Position numbers and translations under genes: made by a program
The notes under the pieces: model-generated
What the model was told of the DNA's origin: nothing
Seen by the model: only the letters and a program-made list of their open reading frames with translations
The model's database searches: none
Assembly: GCA_031422315.1 (NCBI GenBank)
Contig: JANOQN010000054.1
Coordinates: forward strand, 62,001-126,000
Source of the DNA: JANNYA01 sp031422315
GTDB taxonomy: Bacteria > Pseudomonadota > Gammaproteobacteria > Xanthomonadales > SZUA-5
Reading direction: 5' to 3'
Length of the DNA stretch: 64,000 bases
Part shown: piece after piece, positions 45,026-53,415 of the stretch
Layout of the letters: the number at the start of each line of letters is the position of its first letter
Numbering within the stretch: position 1 is the first letter of the stretch

Positions 45026-46414
45026 TTAGCTGAAACGTCGAACACCAACCAATGCCAGCCCGCCGAGCGCCAAAATCATGCCCAGCGCGCCAAAGGTTGA
45101 CAAAGCGGGTGCCTGCACTGCACCCACCACTGCGCCGCCTGAAGCGGTGCTGGTCACCGAATTAGCCGTTGTACAGACAGCGCCCGAGCAGGCTTGCCAC
45201 GTCGCGGTAGTTTGCACTGTGGTTGCGGTGTTAAACGCTGCGCTGCCGATAAACGGGCTGGTTGCCCCTGCTGCCAGCGTAAAAGGAAAGTCGGCAAACG
45301 GTACCGCGCCAAATTGCGGGTCAGTAATACGGTGCTGGGTTGATGCAGCGCCCGTTGCCGCTGCGGTTACGCGGTAGCAATACCGCACGCTGCCGCCAAA
45401 AACCGGCAAGGTGATCGTGCTGCTAGCGGCGGCGCAGGCTGTTTGCAGATCGGCATCAGCCGTTGTGCCTGGAACCGCACGCTTGATGAGCGTGATCGCC
45501 GCAGGGGTAGTGCCTGGGCAAGATGTTGGAATCGCGCCCTTGGCTTGATTGCCATTGGTGCTAGCATTGTTGGAAAGCGCACCAGTCGTCAGATTATATG
45601 TTCCATACTGAAAAGTGAAAGCGCCCGCCGCGCCACCGATTGCCCAACCGTAGAGTTCATTAGTTTCGTTATCGAAATCCATGCCTTGGCTGAAATTGTG
45701 GTTATAGCCAGTTAAACCAATATTGGTTGCTACAGCCGTCGTTGGGTTGATGGAGATCAGCTGATCATTCACGACATTGACGCCAAAAAGTTGACCGCTG
45801 CAATTCATGGCAATACCGGTAACTAAATCCGTTGTGGAAACCGTACCAACAATCGTTGCAACTGCCGTAGCAGTGTTAATGCGATACAGACGCGCAGTGA
45901 ATGGAGCGGCTGCGCCTTCATTGGTGATAATGAAGCCTTGCCCGGAACTTGGGCTAACCGTTAGGTCGGAGATGTTTTCAGTGGTGTTGGTTAAGCCAGT
46001 AACCACGGCAATGGCTGTGTAAACACCGGTAGTGCGGTTCAACGTGCCGAGCGATTTATCGGCAGCGGTATTTCGGATCGCAAACAGCGTCGTGCCGGTC
46101 GGATCGAAGTCTGCAGTGATGATGGATGACGAATTATTGGTTGATATTTGCGTTTGTGTCGCAAAATTGTTCAACGGATGCGTGAGCAAGCCTATTGGGC
46201 CGAGGCCAGGCTGCGACGCCGTGTTAAAAACTGAGGCGATGCTGGACGGCGCATTTGGATTCAATGTTGATCCACGATTATCGACAAAGGTGCCGCTGCA
46301 GCGTGTGATTTCGGCCGCTGTAAGCTCAGCTGCGGTGGCGGTGCAAGATTGCGCGAAGGCGTTCGTGCTGACAATAGTGGCTAGAAATGCTAGAACAAAC
46401 GGAGTTTTTTTCAT
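45026..46414 (-). CDS. Secreted protein with IPTL-CTERM-like tail, unknown function
   Basis: 462 residues with a signal peptide (FLATIVSTNAFAQS). Residues about 50-300 show propeller-like repeats (TTGVYTAIAVVTG, TATAVATIVGTVS, TTAVATNIGLTG, FDNETNELYGWAIGG). Residues about 310-420 read as an Ig-like module with even cysteines (TTADADLQTACAA, VRYCYRVTAAAT, WQACSGAVC). The C-terminus APALSTFGALGMI, a hydrophobic helix and RRFS match the tail of the DUF4394 protein at 42214-43095. So the two likely use the same sorting route. Exact function unknown. Confidence 0.75.
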   Translation of the reverse strand: MKKTPFVLAFLATIVSTNAFAQSCTATAAELTAAEITRCSGTFVDNRGSTLNPNAPSSIASVFNTASQPGLGPIGLLTHPLNNFATQTQISTNNSSSIITADFDPTGTTLFAIRNTAADKSLGTLNRTTGVYTAIAVVTGLTNTTENISDLTVSPSSGQGFIITNEGAAAPFTARLYRINTATAVATIVGTVSTTDLVTGIAMNCSGQLFGVNVVNDQLISINPTTAVATNIGLTGYNHNFSQGMDFDNETNELYGWAIGGAAGAFTFQYGTYNLTTGALSNNASTNGNQAKGAIPTSCPGTTPAAITLIKRAVPGTTADADLQTACAAASSTITLPVFGGSVRYCYRVTAAATGAASTQHRITDPQFGAVPFADFPFTLAAGATSPFIGSAAFNTATTVQTTATWQACSGAVCTTANSVTSTASGGAVVGAVQAPALSTFGALGMILALGGLALVGVRRFS

Positions 46415-46559
46415 AATTTTCTGTCATTACAGGCAACGGAAAACAATGATAACGAAGATGATGATGTTCTGACAGAAAAAATTCTTAGCGGCACCCATAA
46501 AGCCCCCCCATTTACAACGTTTCGCGCCGCAAGTGGAGAGACTAATGGCTTTTTACGCG

Positions 46560-47078
46560 CTAAAACGGAATTTCGTCATCAAAGTCGTCTGCTGGCGGTG
46601 CTGAAGCAGCCGCACGCGCGGGTTGCGGCGCACGCGGGGTGTATCCGCCGCCGCTAGCACCACTTGCTGGCGCAGCTCTGGCAGCTGGTCGCGGCCGTTC
46701 TGCACCGCCGCCGGCTGCGCGCTGCTCACCTTCACCGCCGCCTGCGCCGCCGAGCAGTTGCAGCTCGTTGCCGATAATATCGGTGGTGTAGCGCTCAATG
46801 CCTTCCTTATCGGTGTACTTATCGGTGCGCAACGAACCTTCAATGTAAACCGATTTGCCTTTGCGCAAATATTCGCTGGCGATTTCTGCCAAACGCCCGA
46901 ATAGCTTGACCCGGTGCCATTCGGTGCGTTCTTGCATTTCACCGGTGACTTTATCTTTCCAGCTTTCGTTGGTGGCTAGCTTTAAGGTTGTGATCGGCGT
47001 GCCGTTCGCACCGTACCGTGTTTCGGGGTCGGAACCGCAGTTTCCGATTAAAATGACTTTATTGACGCCGCGTCCCAT
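46560..47078 (-). CDS. ssb: Single-stranded DNA-binding protein
   Basis: 172 residues from ATG 47078, with AAAGGTG upstream. The OB-fold N-terminus is GVNKVILIGNCGSDPETRY, followed by ATNESWKDK and VYIEGSLRTDKYTDKEG. A Gly/Ala/Pro-rich linker leads to the acidic tail DDFDDEIPF that binds partner proteins. SSB protects ssDNA in replication, recombination and repair. It is divergent from the ispB gene. Confidence 0.97.
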   Translation of the reverse strand: MGRGVNKVILIGNCGSDPETRYGANGTPITTLKLATNESWKDKVTGEMQERTEWHRVKLFGRLAEIASEYLRKGKSVYIEGSLRTDKYTDKEGIERYTTDIIGNELQLLGGAGGGEGEQRAAGGGAERPRPAARAAPASGASGGGYTPRAPQPARAAASAPPADDFDDEIPF

Positions 47079-47269
47079 GTGTTTCACCTTTGTGTAGTTG
47101 GTTTGTGGGAAAAGATTAGCACGAGTGTGCTGGCTAGTAAGCGCAGTGATTACGCTTTTGCTTGTCAGACGAATCTGACTCAGCGGATACTTGAGCCGAA
47201 GCGTTTTGCCCGGTGACGCCGGAATGGTGAAACGTTTGAAGAATTGGATTGAAGATTTAATTGAGTGAA

Positions 47270-48346
47270 ATGCTGGCGTATGCTGTGACTGAATTTACTT
47301 TTGCGATAAATCCCGCTTTGAATGCGCCGAGCATTAGCGCAATTACCGCCGCGAAAACGCCGTTGAGCGCTGACATTTCTGCGATTCATGCGCTGCTTGC
47401 GCACGATCTTCAGCAGGTGAACGACACACTCAAGCAAGAATTGAACTCCGACGTGCCGATGATTGGGCAAATTGGTGACTATCTGATTGCAGCCGGCGGC
47501 AAGCGGCTGCGCCCGATGCTCGTACTTTTATGCGGCCGCGCGCTCGATAGTAGCGCTAGCGCGAACTCGCAAGACGTTGTTTTAGCCGCGATTATTGAGC
47601 TAATCCACACCGCAACGCTGCTGCATGATGATGTTGTTGATGAATCGTCACAGCGGCGAGCCCGCAAAACTGCGAACGCCCTGTGGGGAAATGCGCCAAG
47701 CGTGTTGGTCGGTGATTTTTTATACTCGCGCGCCTTTCAGATGATGGTGCGCTTTGGCGATATGCGGGTCATGCACGTATTGGCTAACACCACTAATTTG
47801 ATCGCCGAAGGTGAAGTTTTACAGCTGATGCACCGGCACAATCCTGAGGTGTCTGAAGCACGCTATTTAGACGTCATTCGGCGAAAAACCGCGATTTTGT
47901 TCGAAGCGGCGTGCCGTTTAGCAGCAGTGACGCGCCAGCAATCTAGCGAAACCATTGAGGCGTTGGCCGGTTACGGCATGGCGCTGGGTATGGCCTTTCA
48001 AATTGCCGATGACGTGATGGATTTTGTCGGCGATGCAAGCAGTATTGGCAAGAACTTAGGTGATGATTTAGCAGAAGGCAAATCCACACTGCCGCTGATT
48101 TTTGCGGCAAAACGCGGCAGCGACGCGCAGGCGCTGCGCATTCGAGAAGTTCTGGAAAAGGGCGAGCGCGGCGCATTGACTGAACTGATTGCTATTTTGC
48201 GAGAGACTGACGCCATTGACGCCAGCTTTGAAGTGGCGGAGCGTTTTGCCAACGAGGCCATTGCTGCCCTTAACGTATTGCCTGAAAGCGCCGAAAAAGC
48301 CGCATTGAGCGCACTCGCGCGCTTTGCCGTGCGCCGTTTGAACTAG
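47270..48346 (+). CDS. ispB: Polyprenyl diphosphate synthase (octaprenyl-type)
   Basis: 358 residues from ATG 47270 (TTG 47261 is also open). Aspartate-rich motifs are LLHDDVVDES (first DDxxD) and FQIADDVMDFVGD (second), with GGKRLRPMLVLL. The N-terminus is about 35 residues longer than in typical IspB. The enzyme makes the side chain of ubiquinone. Chain length cannot be read reliably from sequence. Confidence 0.93.
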   Translation: MLAYAVTEFTFAINPALNAPSISAITAAKTPLSADISAIHALLAHDLQQVNDTLKQELNSDVPMIGQIGDYLIAAGGKRLRPMLVLLCGRALDSSASANSQDVVLAAIIELIHTATLLHDDVVDESSQRRARKTANALWGNAPSVLVGDFLYSRAFQMMVRFGDMRVMHVLANTTNLIAEGEVLQLMHRHNPEVSEARYLDVIRRKTAILFEAACRLAAVTRQQSSETIEALAGYGMALGMAFQIADDVMDFVGDASSIGKNLGDDLAEGKSTLPLIFAAKRGSDAQALRIREVLEKGERGALTELIAILRETDAIDASFEVAERFANEAIAALNVLPESAEKAALSALARFAVRRLN

Positions 48347-48355
48347 GGAACGCAT

Positions 48356-49357
48356 ATGCCTGAGCTGCTGCCCGGTTTTCGCTACGGCGACAAGCCAATG
48401 GCAGGGTTTAGCAAGTCCGGTGAATGTCAATTCCATCTGGATAATCTACGCTGGATACTGCAATCGCCTTCACCCATTCATGCCGAAGCAGGAGCGGCTT
48501 ACGGTTTTGACGCGTGTGCACATGCGGTTGTTGACTTCAATGCTTTAGAAAAAGCCGCCAACGAAGAATGGCTCTTCCAGCAAGAAAACGCGCCCGAGGC
48601 ATTGTTCAATGCGCTACAAACCCCAGCAAGCGCGCCGCCACAGCGTTTAGGGCGCTACGCCGAAAGCCTGCTGAGCTTTTACTTGCAGCGAGCACCTAGG
48701 CATCGTTTGTTAGCCGGGCACGTACCCATTCGCAGGCCACCATCGGCCAGCACCAGCGAATCGGATCACACCACGCTAGGCGAGCTTGATTACTTGATAC
48801 AAGATGCAAGCGGGCGTTTTTTGCACTGGGAGCTTGCGATCAAATTTTTCTTGGCCGAGGCTGACAAGTCAGCGCTTGAGCCGCAAGATTTTATAGGCCC
48901 AGATCGTAAAAACAGCCTGCATCTCAAGCTAGAAAAGATGTTTACCCGCCAGCTTCAGCAGCCCATACCCGATGTCTATTTGGGAAATAGTGCGTCCTCT
49001 GAAAACAAGCCCATTTGGCATCGGCAAGCCTACAGCCGTGGCTACATGTTCTATCGACTGAAAGCGCCGGTACAACGCTGCGCCGCGCTAAATCCAGATC
49101 ATGCGCGCGGATTTTGGCTGCCGATGACTGAGCTAGAAAGCCTGCCTGACGCAGATTATCTGCCGTTGCCGCGCTGGCGCTGGCTAGCGCCTGCACTTTG
49201 CTATGCGCACGAACAGCCTATGCGACGCACGGGCTTAATCAATGCGCTACATCAGCACTGGCAGGCGGAGCCTGAGCCGCGCGCGGTTTTGATCGCGCAG
49301 CTCAATCCGCAAACCGGCTTGGAAACCGCTCGATATTTCATCCGCAATCCGGGCTAA
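48356..49357 (+). CDS. DUF1853 family protein
   Basis: 333 residues from ATG 48356, nine bases after the ispB stop. The words LGRYAESLLSFYLQRAP, LGELDYLIQDASGRFLHWEL and AIKFFL match DUF1853. The core (ELDYLI...HWELAIKF) resembles a PD-(D/E)XK nuclease-like fold, with Glu-x-Asp and Glu-x-Lys. The function is unknown. Tight spacing suggests co-transcription with ispB. Confidence 0.82.
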   Translation: MPELLPGFRYGDKPMAGFSKSGECQFHLDNLRWILQSPSPIHAEAGAAYGFDACAHAVVDFNALEKAANEEWLFQQENAPEALFNALQTPASAPPQRLGRYAESLLSFYLQRAPRHRLLAGHVPIRRPPSASTSESDHTTLGELDYLIQDASGRFLHWELAIKFFLAEADKSALEPQDFIGPDRKNSLHLKLEKMFTRQLQQPIPDVYLGNSASSENKPIWHRQAYSRGYMFYRLKAPVQRCAALNPDHARGFWLPMTELESLPDADYLPLPRWRWLAPALCYAHEQPMRRTGLINALHQHWQAEPEPRAVLIAQLNPQTGLETARYFIRNPG

Positions 49358-49413
49358 TTTGCGATACTTGGGTCACGCCAAACAATACGCGATCGTCATC
49401 AAAAGGATAAACC

Positions 49414-49812
49414 ATGCAACAGCGCCAGTTAAAAGATGTCGGCGGCACCTCGGGTGGATTAGGGGAGTTTTTTCTAGGCCTAGGCTTAGCGTGCGCGGGC
49501 GGCTATTTCTTGACGCAGCAGGTGTCGGTTTCAAGCAATATGTTCACCATGTGGGGCTACAACAGCTTTGGTCTGTCGCTCATTCCCTTTATTCTTGGCG
49601 TGGTGTTGCTATTTGCAAATGCCAAATCCATAGCCGGACATGTGCTGCTGTATCTGGGCTTGATTATCATCTTGGCCGGTGTGATCATGAATTTGCGGAT
49701 CTATTTTCAGCCAACCAGCTTGTTTAACACGCTGATGATGCTGGGCCTGCTAGCCGCTGGCGTTGGGCTGATTATTAAGTCGCTCAGGCCGCATATGGAC
49801 GCCGTGGAATAA
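49414..49812 (+). CDS. Small integral membrane protein, unknown function
   Basis: 132 residues from ATG 49414, with AAAAGGA upstream. Four hydrophobic helices: residues about 19-38, 48-65, 72-90 and 105-122. The start RQLKDVGGTSGGLGEFFLG is distinctive. I know no function. Confidence 0.8.
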   Translation: MQQRQLKDVGGTSGGLGEFFLGLGLACAGGYFLTQQVSVSSNMFTMWGYNSFGLSLIPFILGVVLLFANAKSIAGHVLLYLGLIIILAGVIMNLRIYFQPTSLFNTLMMLGLLAAGVGLIIKSLRPHMDAVE

Positions 49813-49843
49813 CCTCCTCCTATCCGATTTTTGAGCATCTGAA

Positions 49844-50167
49844 ATGCCCTTCGTAGTCACTGAAAGCTGTATCAAATGCAAATTCACCGATTGTGTGGAA
49901 GTGTGCCCGGTCGATTGTTTTAAAGAGGGCCCGAACTTTCTGGTGATTGATCCGGATGAATGCATTGATTGCACGCTGTGCGAGCCAGAATGCCCGGTCA
50001 AAGCGATTTATCCGGAAGATGATGTGCCCGCAGGCCAGGAAGAATTCGTCAAGCTCAATGCAGAACTGGCCAAAAACTGGCCGACGATTACCGCCCGCAA
50101 AGATGCGCCAAGCGATGCCAAAGAATGGGAAGATAAACCCAATAAGCGGGCGCTGCTCGAACGTTAG
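49844..50167 (+). CDS. fdxA: Ferredoxin FdxA (7Fe-8S type)
   Basis: 107 residues. Cysteines in CIKCKFTDCVEVCPVDCF (first cluster) and CIDCTLCEPECPVKAI (second) follow the FdxA spacing, where one cluster is 3Fe-4S. The C-terminal AELAKNWPTIT and KDAPSDAKEWE are also typical. It carries electrons at low potential in the cytoplasm. Confidence 0.97.
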   Translation: MPFVVTESCIKCKFTDCVEVCPVDCFKEGPNFLVIDPDECIDCTLCEPECPVKAIYPEDDVPAGQEEFVKLNAELAKNWPTITARKDAPSDAKEWEDKPNKRALLER

Positions 50168-50175
50168 CGCTCGCT

Positions 50176-51354
50176 ATGCAAACCGCTAGTGACGCGCCAA
50201 ACTGGCAGGCCAAGCTGCACGAATCCATTGGCGAGATCGCCCAACGTGATTGGGATGCGATCAACCCAGCCGATTCAATCTTTACTTCCTGGCAGTTTCT
50301 AGAAGCTTTGGAATCAAGCGGCAGCTTGCGCGCGGAATATGGCTGGCGTCCGCTGCATTTAGCGCTTTATGATGGCGTGGCTGACAACGCTGTGCTAATT
50401 GGCGCTGTGCCTATGTATTTAAAAAACAATTCGCATGGCGAGTTTGTCTTTGATCACGCCTGGGCAAATGCTTATGAGCGCGCGGGGTTTCGTTATTTTC
50501 CTAAGCTGCTGTGCGCGGTGCCGTACTCACCAGTGACCGGCGCTAGGCTGTTAGGAAACTCAGAGCCCGTACTGCGCGCGCTCGTCAACGCCTTGGAGCA
50601 AGAGCTAAAAGCGCTTGGGCTATCCTCGCTTCACATTAATTTTCTGACTGAAGCGCAAGCCAGCTTGTTCACTCACGATGATTGGCTACCGCGCTTTGAC
50701 TGGCAGTTTCACTGGCAGCGCAAGCCCGAATGGAATGATTTTGCGGACTTTATCGCAAGTTTCGACAGCAAAAAGCGCAAAAACATCCTGCAAGAGCGCC
50801 GCAAAGTGCAGCTTGAACTCAGTGAGCGCGGGCTAACGCTGCACCAGCGCAGCGGCGGTGAATTGACCGATTCGCAAATCAAACAAGTACACGCGCTGTA
50901 CGAGCACTCCTTCGATGAAAAAGGCAATACGCCCGCGCTCAATTTAGAATTCTTCAGCAGCATTTGCCGTCGTATGCCAGAAAACGTGCGAGTTATCAGC
51001 GCAGATCGAGGTGACCAGATAGTAGCGATGGCGTTCTTGCTCAAGTCCACAGATTCGCTGTATGGCCGCTACTGGGGCTGCTTTGAAGACATTCCGAATC
51101 TGCATTTTGAATGCTGCTATTACCAGGGCATTGAGCACGCGCTGGCCGAGAATTTAGCAAGATTCGAGCCAGGCGCACAGGGCGAGCACAAGCTAGCGCG
51201 TGGATTTTTACCGACCCGCACGCGCTCTGCGCATTTGATTGCTGATCCAGCACTCAGCAAACCAGTAAGACTATCTTTAGGTGAGGAAGCAAACTATCAG
51301 CAGCGCCGATTTGAGGCGTTGATGCAGCACGCGCCGTATCGAAAGCAGCCCTGA
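50176..51354 (+). CDS. FemX-like GNAT acyltransferase (DUF482 family)
   Basis: 392 residues, starting eight bases after the fdxA stop. Motifs of the family annotated as 'peptidoglycan biosynthesis protein' (PF04339): LKNNSHGEFVFDHAWANAYE, KLLCAVPYSPVTGARLL, HWQRKPEWNDFADFIASF, RKNILQERRKV and FLPTRTRSAHLI. A role in peptidoglycan cross-bridge or general acyl transfer is suggested by family only. Confidence 0.88.
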   Translation: MQTASDAPNWQAKLHESIGEIAQRDWDAINPADSIFTSWQFLEALESSGSLRAEYGWRPLHLALYDGVADNAVLIGAVPMYLKNNSHGEFVFDHAWANAYERAGFRYFPKLLCAVPYSPVTGARLLGNSEPVLRALVNALEQELKALGLSSLHINFLTEAQASLFTHDDWLPRFDWQFHWQRKPEWNDFADFIASFDSKKRKNILQERRKVQLELSERGLTLHQRSGGELTDSQIKQVHALYEHSFDEKGNTPALNLEFFSSICRRMPENVRVISADRGDQIVAMAFLLKSTDSLYGRYWGCFEDIPNLHFECCYYQGIEHALAENLARFEPGAQGEHKLARGFLPTRTRSAHLIADPALSKPVRLSLGEEANYQQRRFEALMQHAPYRKQP

Positions 51355-51355
51355 G

Positions 51356-52207
51356 ATGGATCGAACCAGCGCCGCACGCACCTTTCAGTGCCCAGCAAAA
51401 ATCAACCTATTTTTGCATTTAACCTCCCGCCGAGCGGATGGCTATCACCTGTTAGAAAGCGTATTTCGCAGCGTGAGCCTATTCGATGAAATCACACTCA
51501 GCGTCCGTGATGACGGGCAAATCCTTCGCAGCTTTGGGCCCGCAAACGTCCCTGCCGGGCTTGACTTAACCGTGCGGGCTGCCAGCTTGCTGCAACAAGT
51601 CAGCGGCAGCCGTTTGGGCGCAGATATTAAGCTTATCAAGCGCATTCCAATGGGCGCAGGCTTAGGCGGGGGCAGCTCAAATGCCGCTAGCGTTTTGCAA
51701 AATTTGAACGCACTTTGGCTCTGCGAACTCAGCCAGGCAGCGCTGCACAAGCTTGCACTTGAACTTGGTGCGGATGTGCCGTTTTTCTTAAGCGCAGGCG
51801 ATCAATTCGTAACAGGCATCGGCGAGCAGCTTATGCCGATTGCCCTGCCAAAGGCACACTATGTCATCGTCTATCCAGGCGTACATTGCCCTACCGGCCC
51901 GATGTTTCAAAACCCCAACTTGGTCAGAAATAGTGCATCGGTTGCACTTACCGAGTTGGCACGGTGCGATTTATTGAGCGATGATTTTTCCAACGCATTC
52001 GAAGCTATCGCACTTATGAGCTATCCAGAGATCGCACGCGCCAAGCAATGGCTGATCCAGCAAGCCGGCAACGCAAGGCTCAGCGGTAGCGGTTCGGCGC
52101 TGTTCGCACAGGTTACGAGCAAAGCACGCGCGGAGCAGATTCAGACGCTATGTCCGGCACCGTGGGGGGCGTGGGCAGTGCAATCAAATTCAGGCAATTT
52201 GGATTGA
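51356..52207 (+). CDS. ispE: 4-diphosphocytidyl-2-C-methyl-D-erythritol kinase
   Basis: 283 residues of the GHMP kinase family. Motifs are CPAKINLFLHLTSRRADGYH and the ATP loop PMGAGLGGGSSNAA, with ARLSGSGSALFA near the end. IspE phosphorylates CDP-methylerythritol in the non-mevalonate isoprenoid pathway. It starts one base after the stop of the FemX-like gene. Confidence 0.96.
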   Translation: MDRTSAARTFQCPAKINLFLHLTSRRADGYHLLESVFRSVSLFDEITLSVRDDGQILRSFGPANVPAGLDLTVRAASLLQQVSGSRLGADIKLIKRIPMGAGLGGGSSNAASVLQNLNALWLCELSQAALHKLALELGADVPFFLSAGDQFVTGIGEQLMPIALPKAHYVIVYPGVHCPTGPMFQNPNLVRNSASVALTELARCDLLSDDFSNAFEAIALMSYPEIARAKQWLIQQAGNARLSGSGSALFAQVTSKARAEQIQTLCPAPWGAWAVQSNSGNLD

Positions 52208-52208
52208 T

Positions 52209-52706
52209 ATGCCTACCAAACCACGGCTCAATATTATCTGGCACAGTCGAACCGGCGCGGCGCAAGCACTCGTTTTTGCCATGCGCGAAGCCGCAAGCGC
52301 ATTTGCAGTTGACGCGCGCGCTATCTCAGCAAGCGACGCAAATGCGCAAGATTTAATCCAGGCAGATGGCGTCATCTTCTGCGGACCCGAATACTTAGCC
52401 AGCTTAAACGGCGTCATGAAAGATTTTTTTGATCGCAGCTACTACGCAACATTAGATCATTGCAACGGCAAGCCTTATGCGCAGGTTATTGCCGCAGGAT
52501 CGGATGGCTCGGGTGCAGTACGCCAGCTAGCCCGCATTGCCACGGGTTTACGGCTACGGGCAATCGCCGACCCGCTGATTGTCGTCGTACATGCCCAAAC
52601 GACCGAGCAGATTCTTGCGCAAAAATTGCTGAGCCCTGATCAGCTGGGACCCGCGATTGAGCTGGCGGCAGGTTTTGCGGCGGGGCTTGAGGCGGGGATT
52701 TACTAA
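52209..52706 (+). CDS. Flavodoxin-like NAD(P)H-dependent FMN reductase family protein
   Basis: 165 residues, starting one base after ispE. The FMN phosphate loop is HSRTGAAQALV. GVIFCGPEYLASLNGVMKDF and VIAAGSDGSGAVRQ complete the flavodoxin-type fold. The substrate is unknown; an NAD(P)H:quinone or FMN reductase role is the general guess. Confidence 0.8.
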   Translation: MPTKPRLNIIWHSRTGAAQALVFAMREAASAFAVDARAISASDANAQDLIQADGVIFCGPEYLASLNGVMKDFFDRSYYATLDHCNGKPYAQVIAAGSDGSGAVRQLARIATGLRLRAIADPLIVVVHAQTTEQILAQKLLSPDQLGPAIELAAGFAAGLEAGIY

Positions 52707-52754
52707 TTTGATTGATTAATTGGATTGCACCTTGAGCGTGCGCCCAAGATCGCA

Positions 52755-52793
52755 GCCAAACAAAAGCCCGCGTGACGCGGGCTTTTGTTTGGC
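52755..52793. terminator. Bidirectional Rho-independent terminator between the flavodoxin gene and atpC
   Basis: An 18-bp perfect stem (GCCAAACAAAAGCCCGCG and its complement) around TGA, with A- and T-runs on both strands. It closes the ATP synthase operon on the minus strand and the ispE-flavodoxin unit on the plus strand. Confidence 0.92.
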
Positions 52794-52806
52794 TATTTGC
52801 AGAAGT

Positions 52807-53232
52807 TTAATGCCTGAGATTCTTTCGCAAACGCTCAAGCGCCTGCAGCTGCGCTACCGCCTGCATCAGCTGCTGCTGCGCCGCAGCGATATCCATGGCC
52901 GCATCGCGACCAGCGAGCAATCGCTCGGCTTCGGCCTTCGCTTCAAGCGCATGCGCTTCATCGATATCCGACGCACGCAGCGCGGTGTCTGATAGCACGG
53001 TAATCAAATCCGGCTGCACTTCTAGAATGCCACCCGAGACGTAAAAGTGCTGCTCAGGCGCATCGCCATTGAGAACCCGCACTTGACCCGGTTTGATGCG
53101 CGTAATCAGCGGCGCATGGCTAGGCGCAATGCCCAGCTCGCCGACTTCACCACTAACGATCACCAGTGTTGCCAGACCCGAAAAAATTTCGCGCTCGGCA
53201 GAAACGATATTGCATTGAATTGTGTTTGCCAT
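52807..53232 (-). CDS. atpC: ATP synthase F1 epsilon subunit
   Basis: 141 residues. N-terminal beta-sandwich with FSGLATLVIVSGEVGELGI and PSHAPLITRIKPG; C-terminal helical hairpin ALEAKAEAERLLAG. It binds the gamma stalk and inhibits hydrolysis. Last gene of the operon, separated from atpD by an unusually long gap of 183 bases. Confidence 0.97.
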   Translation of the reverse strand: MANTIQCNIVSAEREIFSGLATLVIVSGEVGELGIAPSHAPLITRIKPGQVRVLNGDAPEQHFYVSGGILEVQPDLITVLSDTALRASDIDEAHALEAKAEAERLLAGRDAAMDIAAAQQQLMQAVAQLQALERLRKNLRH

Positions 53233-53280
53233 GTTTGCGCTCCAAATTTTTTACCGCAGTTTTTATCTCAAGATCGGTTT

Positions 53281-53410
53281 AAAGCGTAGCGAGCAAGCCC
53301 AATCGCAAGGCGCCGCGAGCGAGAATCCCCAGGAGCGCACCGAGGTACGTGACTTGGATTCAAGCGAAGTGGCAACGCGGCGAGTGGGCTGCGCAGTAGC
53401 GTTAAGCCAG
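53281..53410. repeat. Imperfect palindromic intergenic element in the atpD-atpC gap
   Basis: About 130 bases in the gap. GCAAGCCCAATCGCAAGGCG and GAATCCCCAGGAGCGCACC on the left partly mirror GTACGTGACTTGGATTC and CGCGGCGAGTGGGCTGCGC on the right. Arms of about 60 bases meet near 53341. Typical atpD-atpC gaps in proteobacteria are a few tens of bases, so the palindrome looks like an insertion. Confidence 0.5.
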
Positions 53411-53415
53411 TAGCT

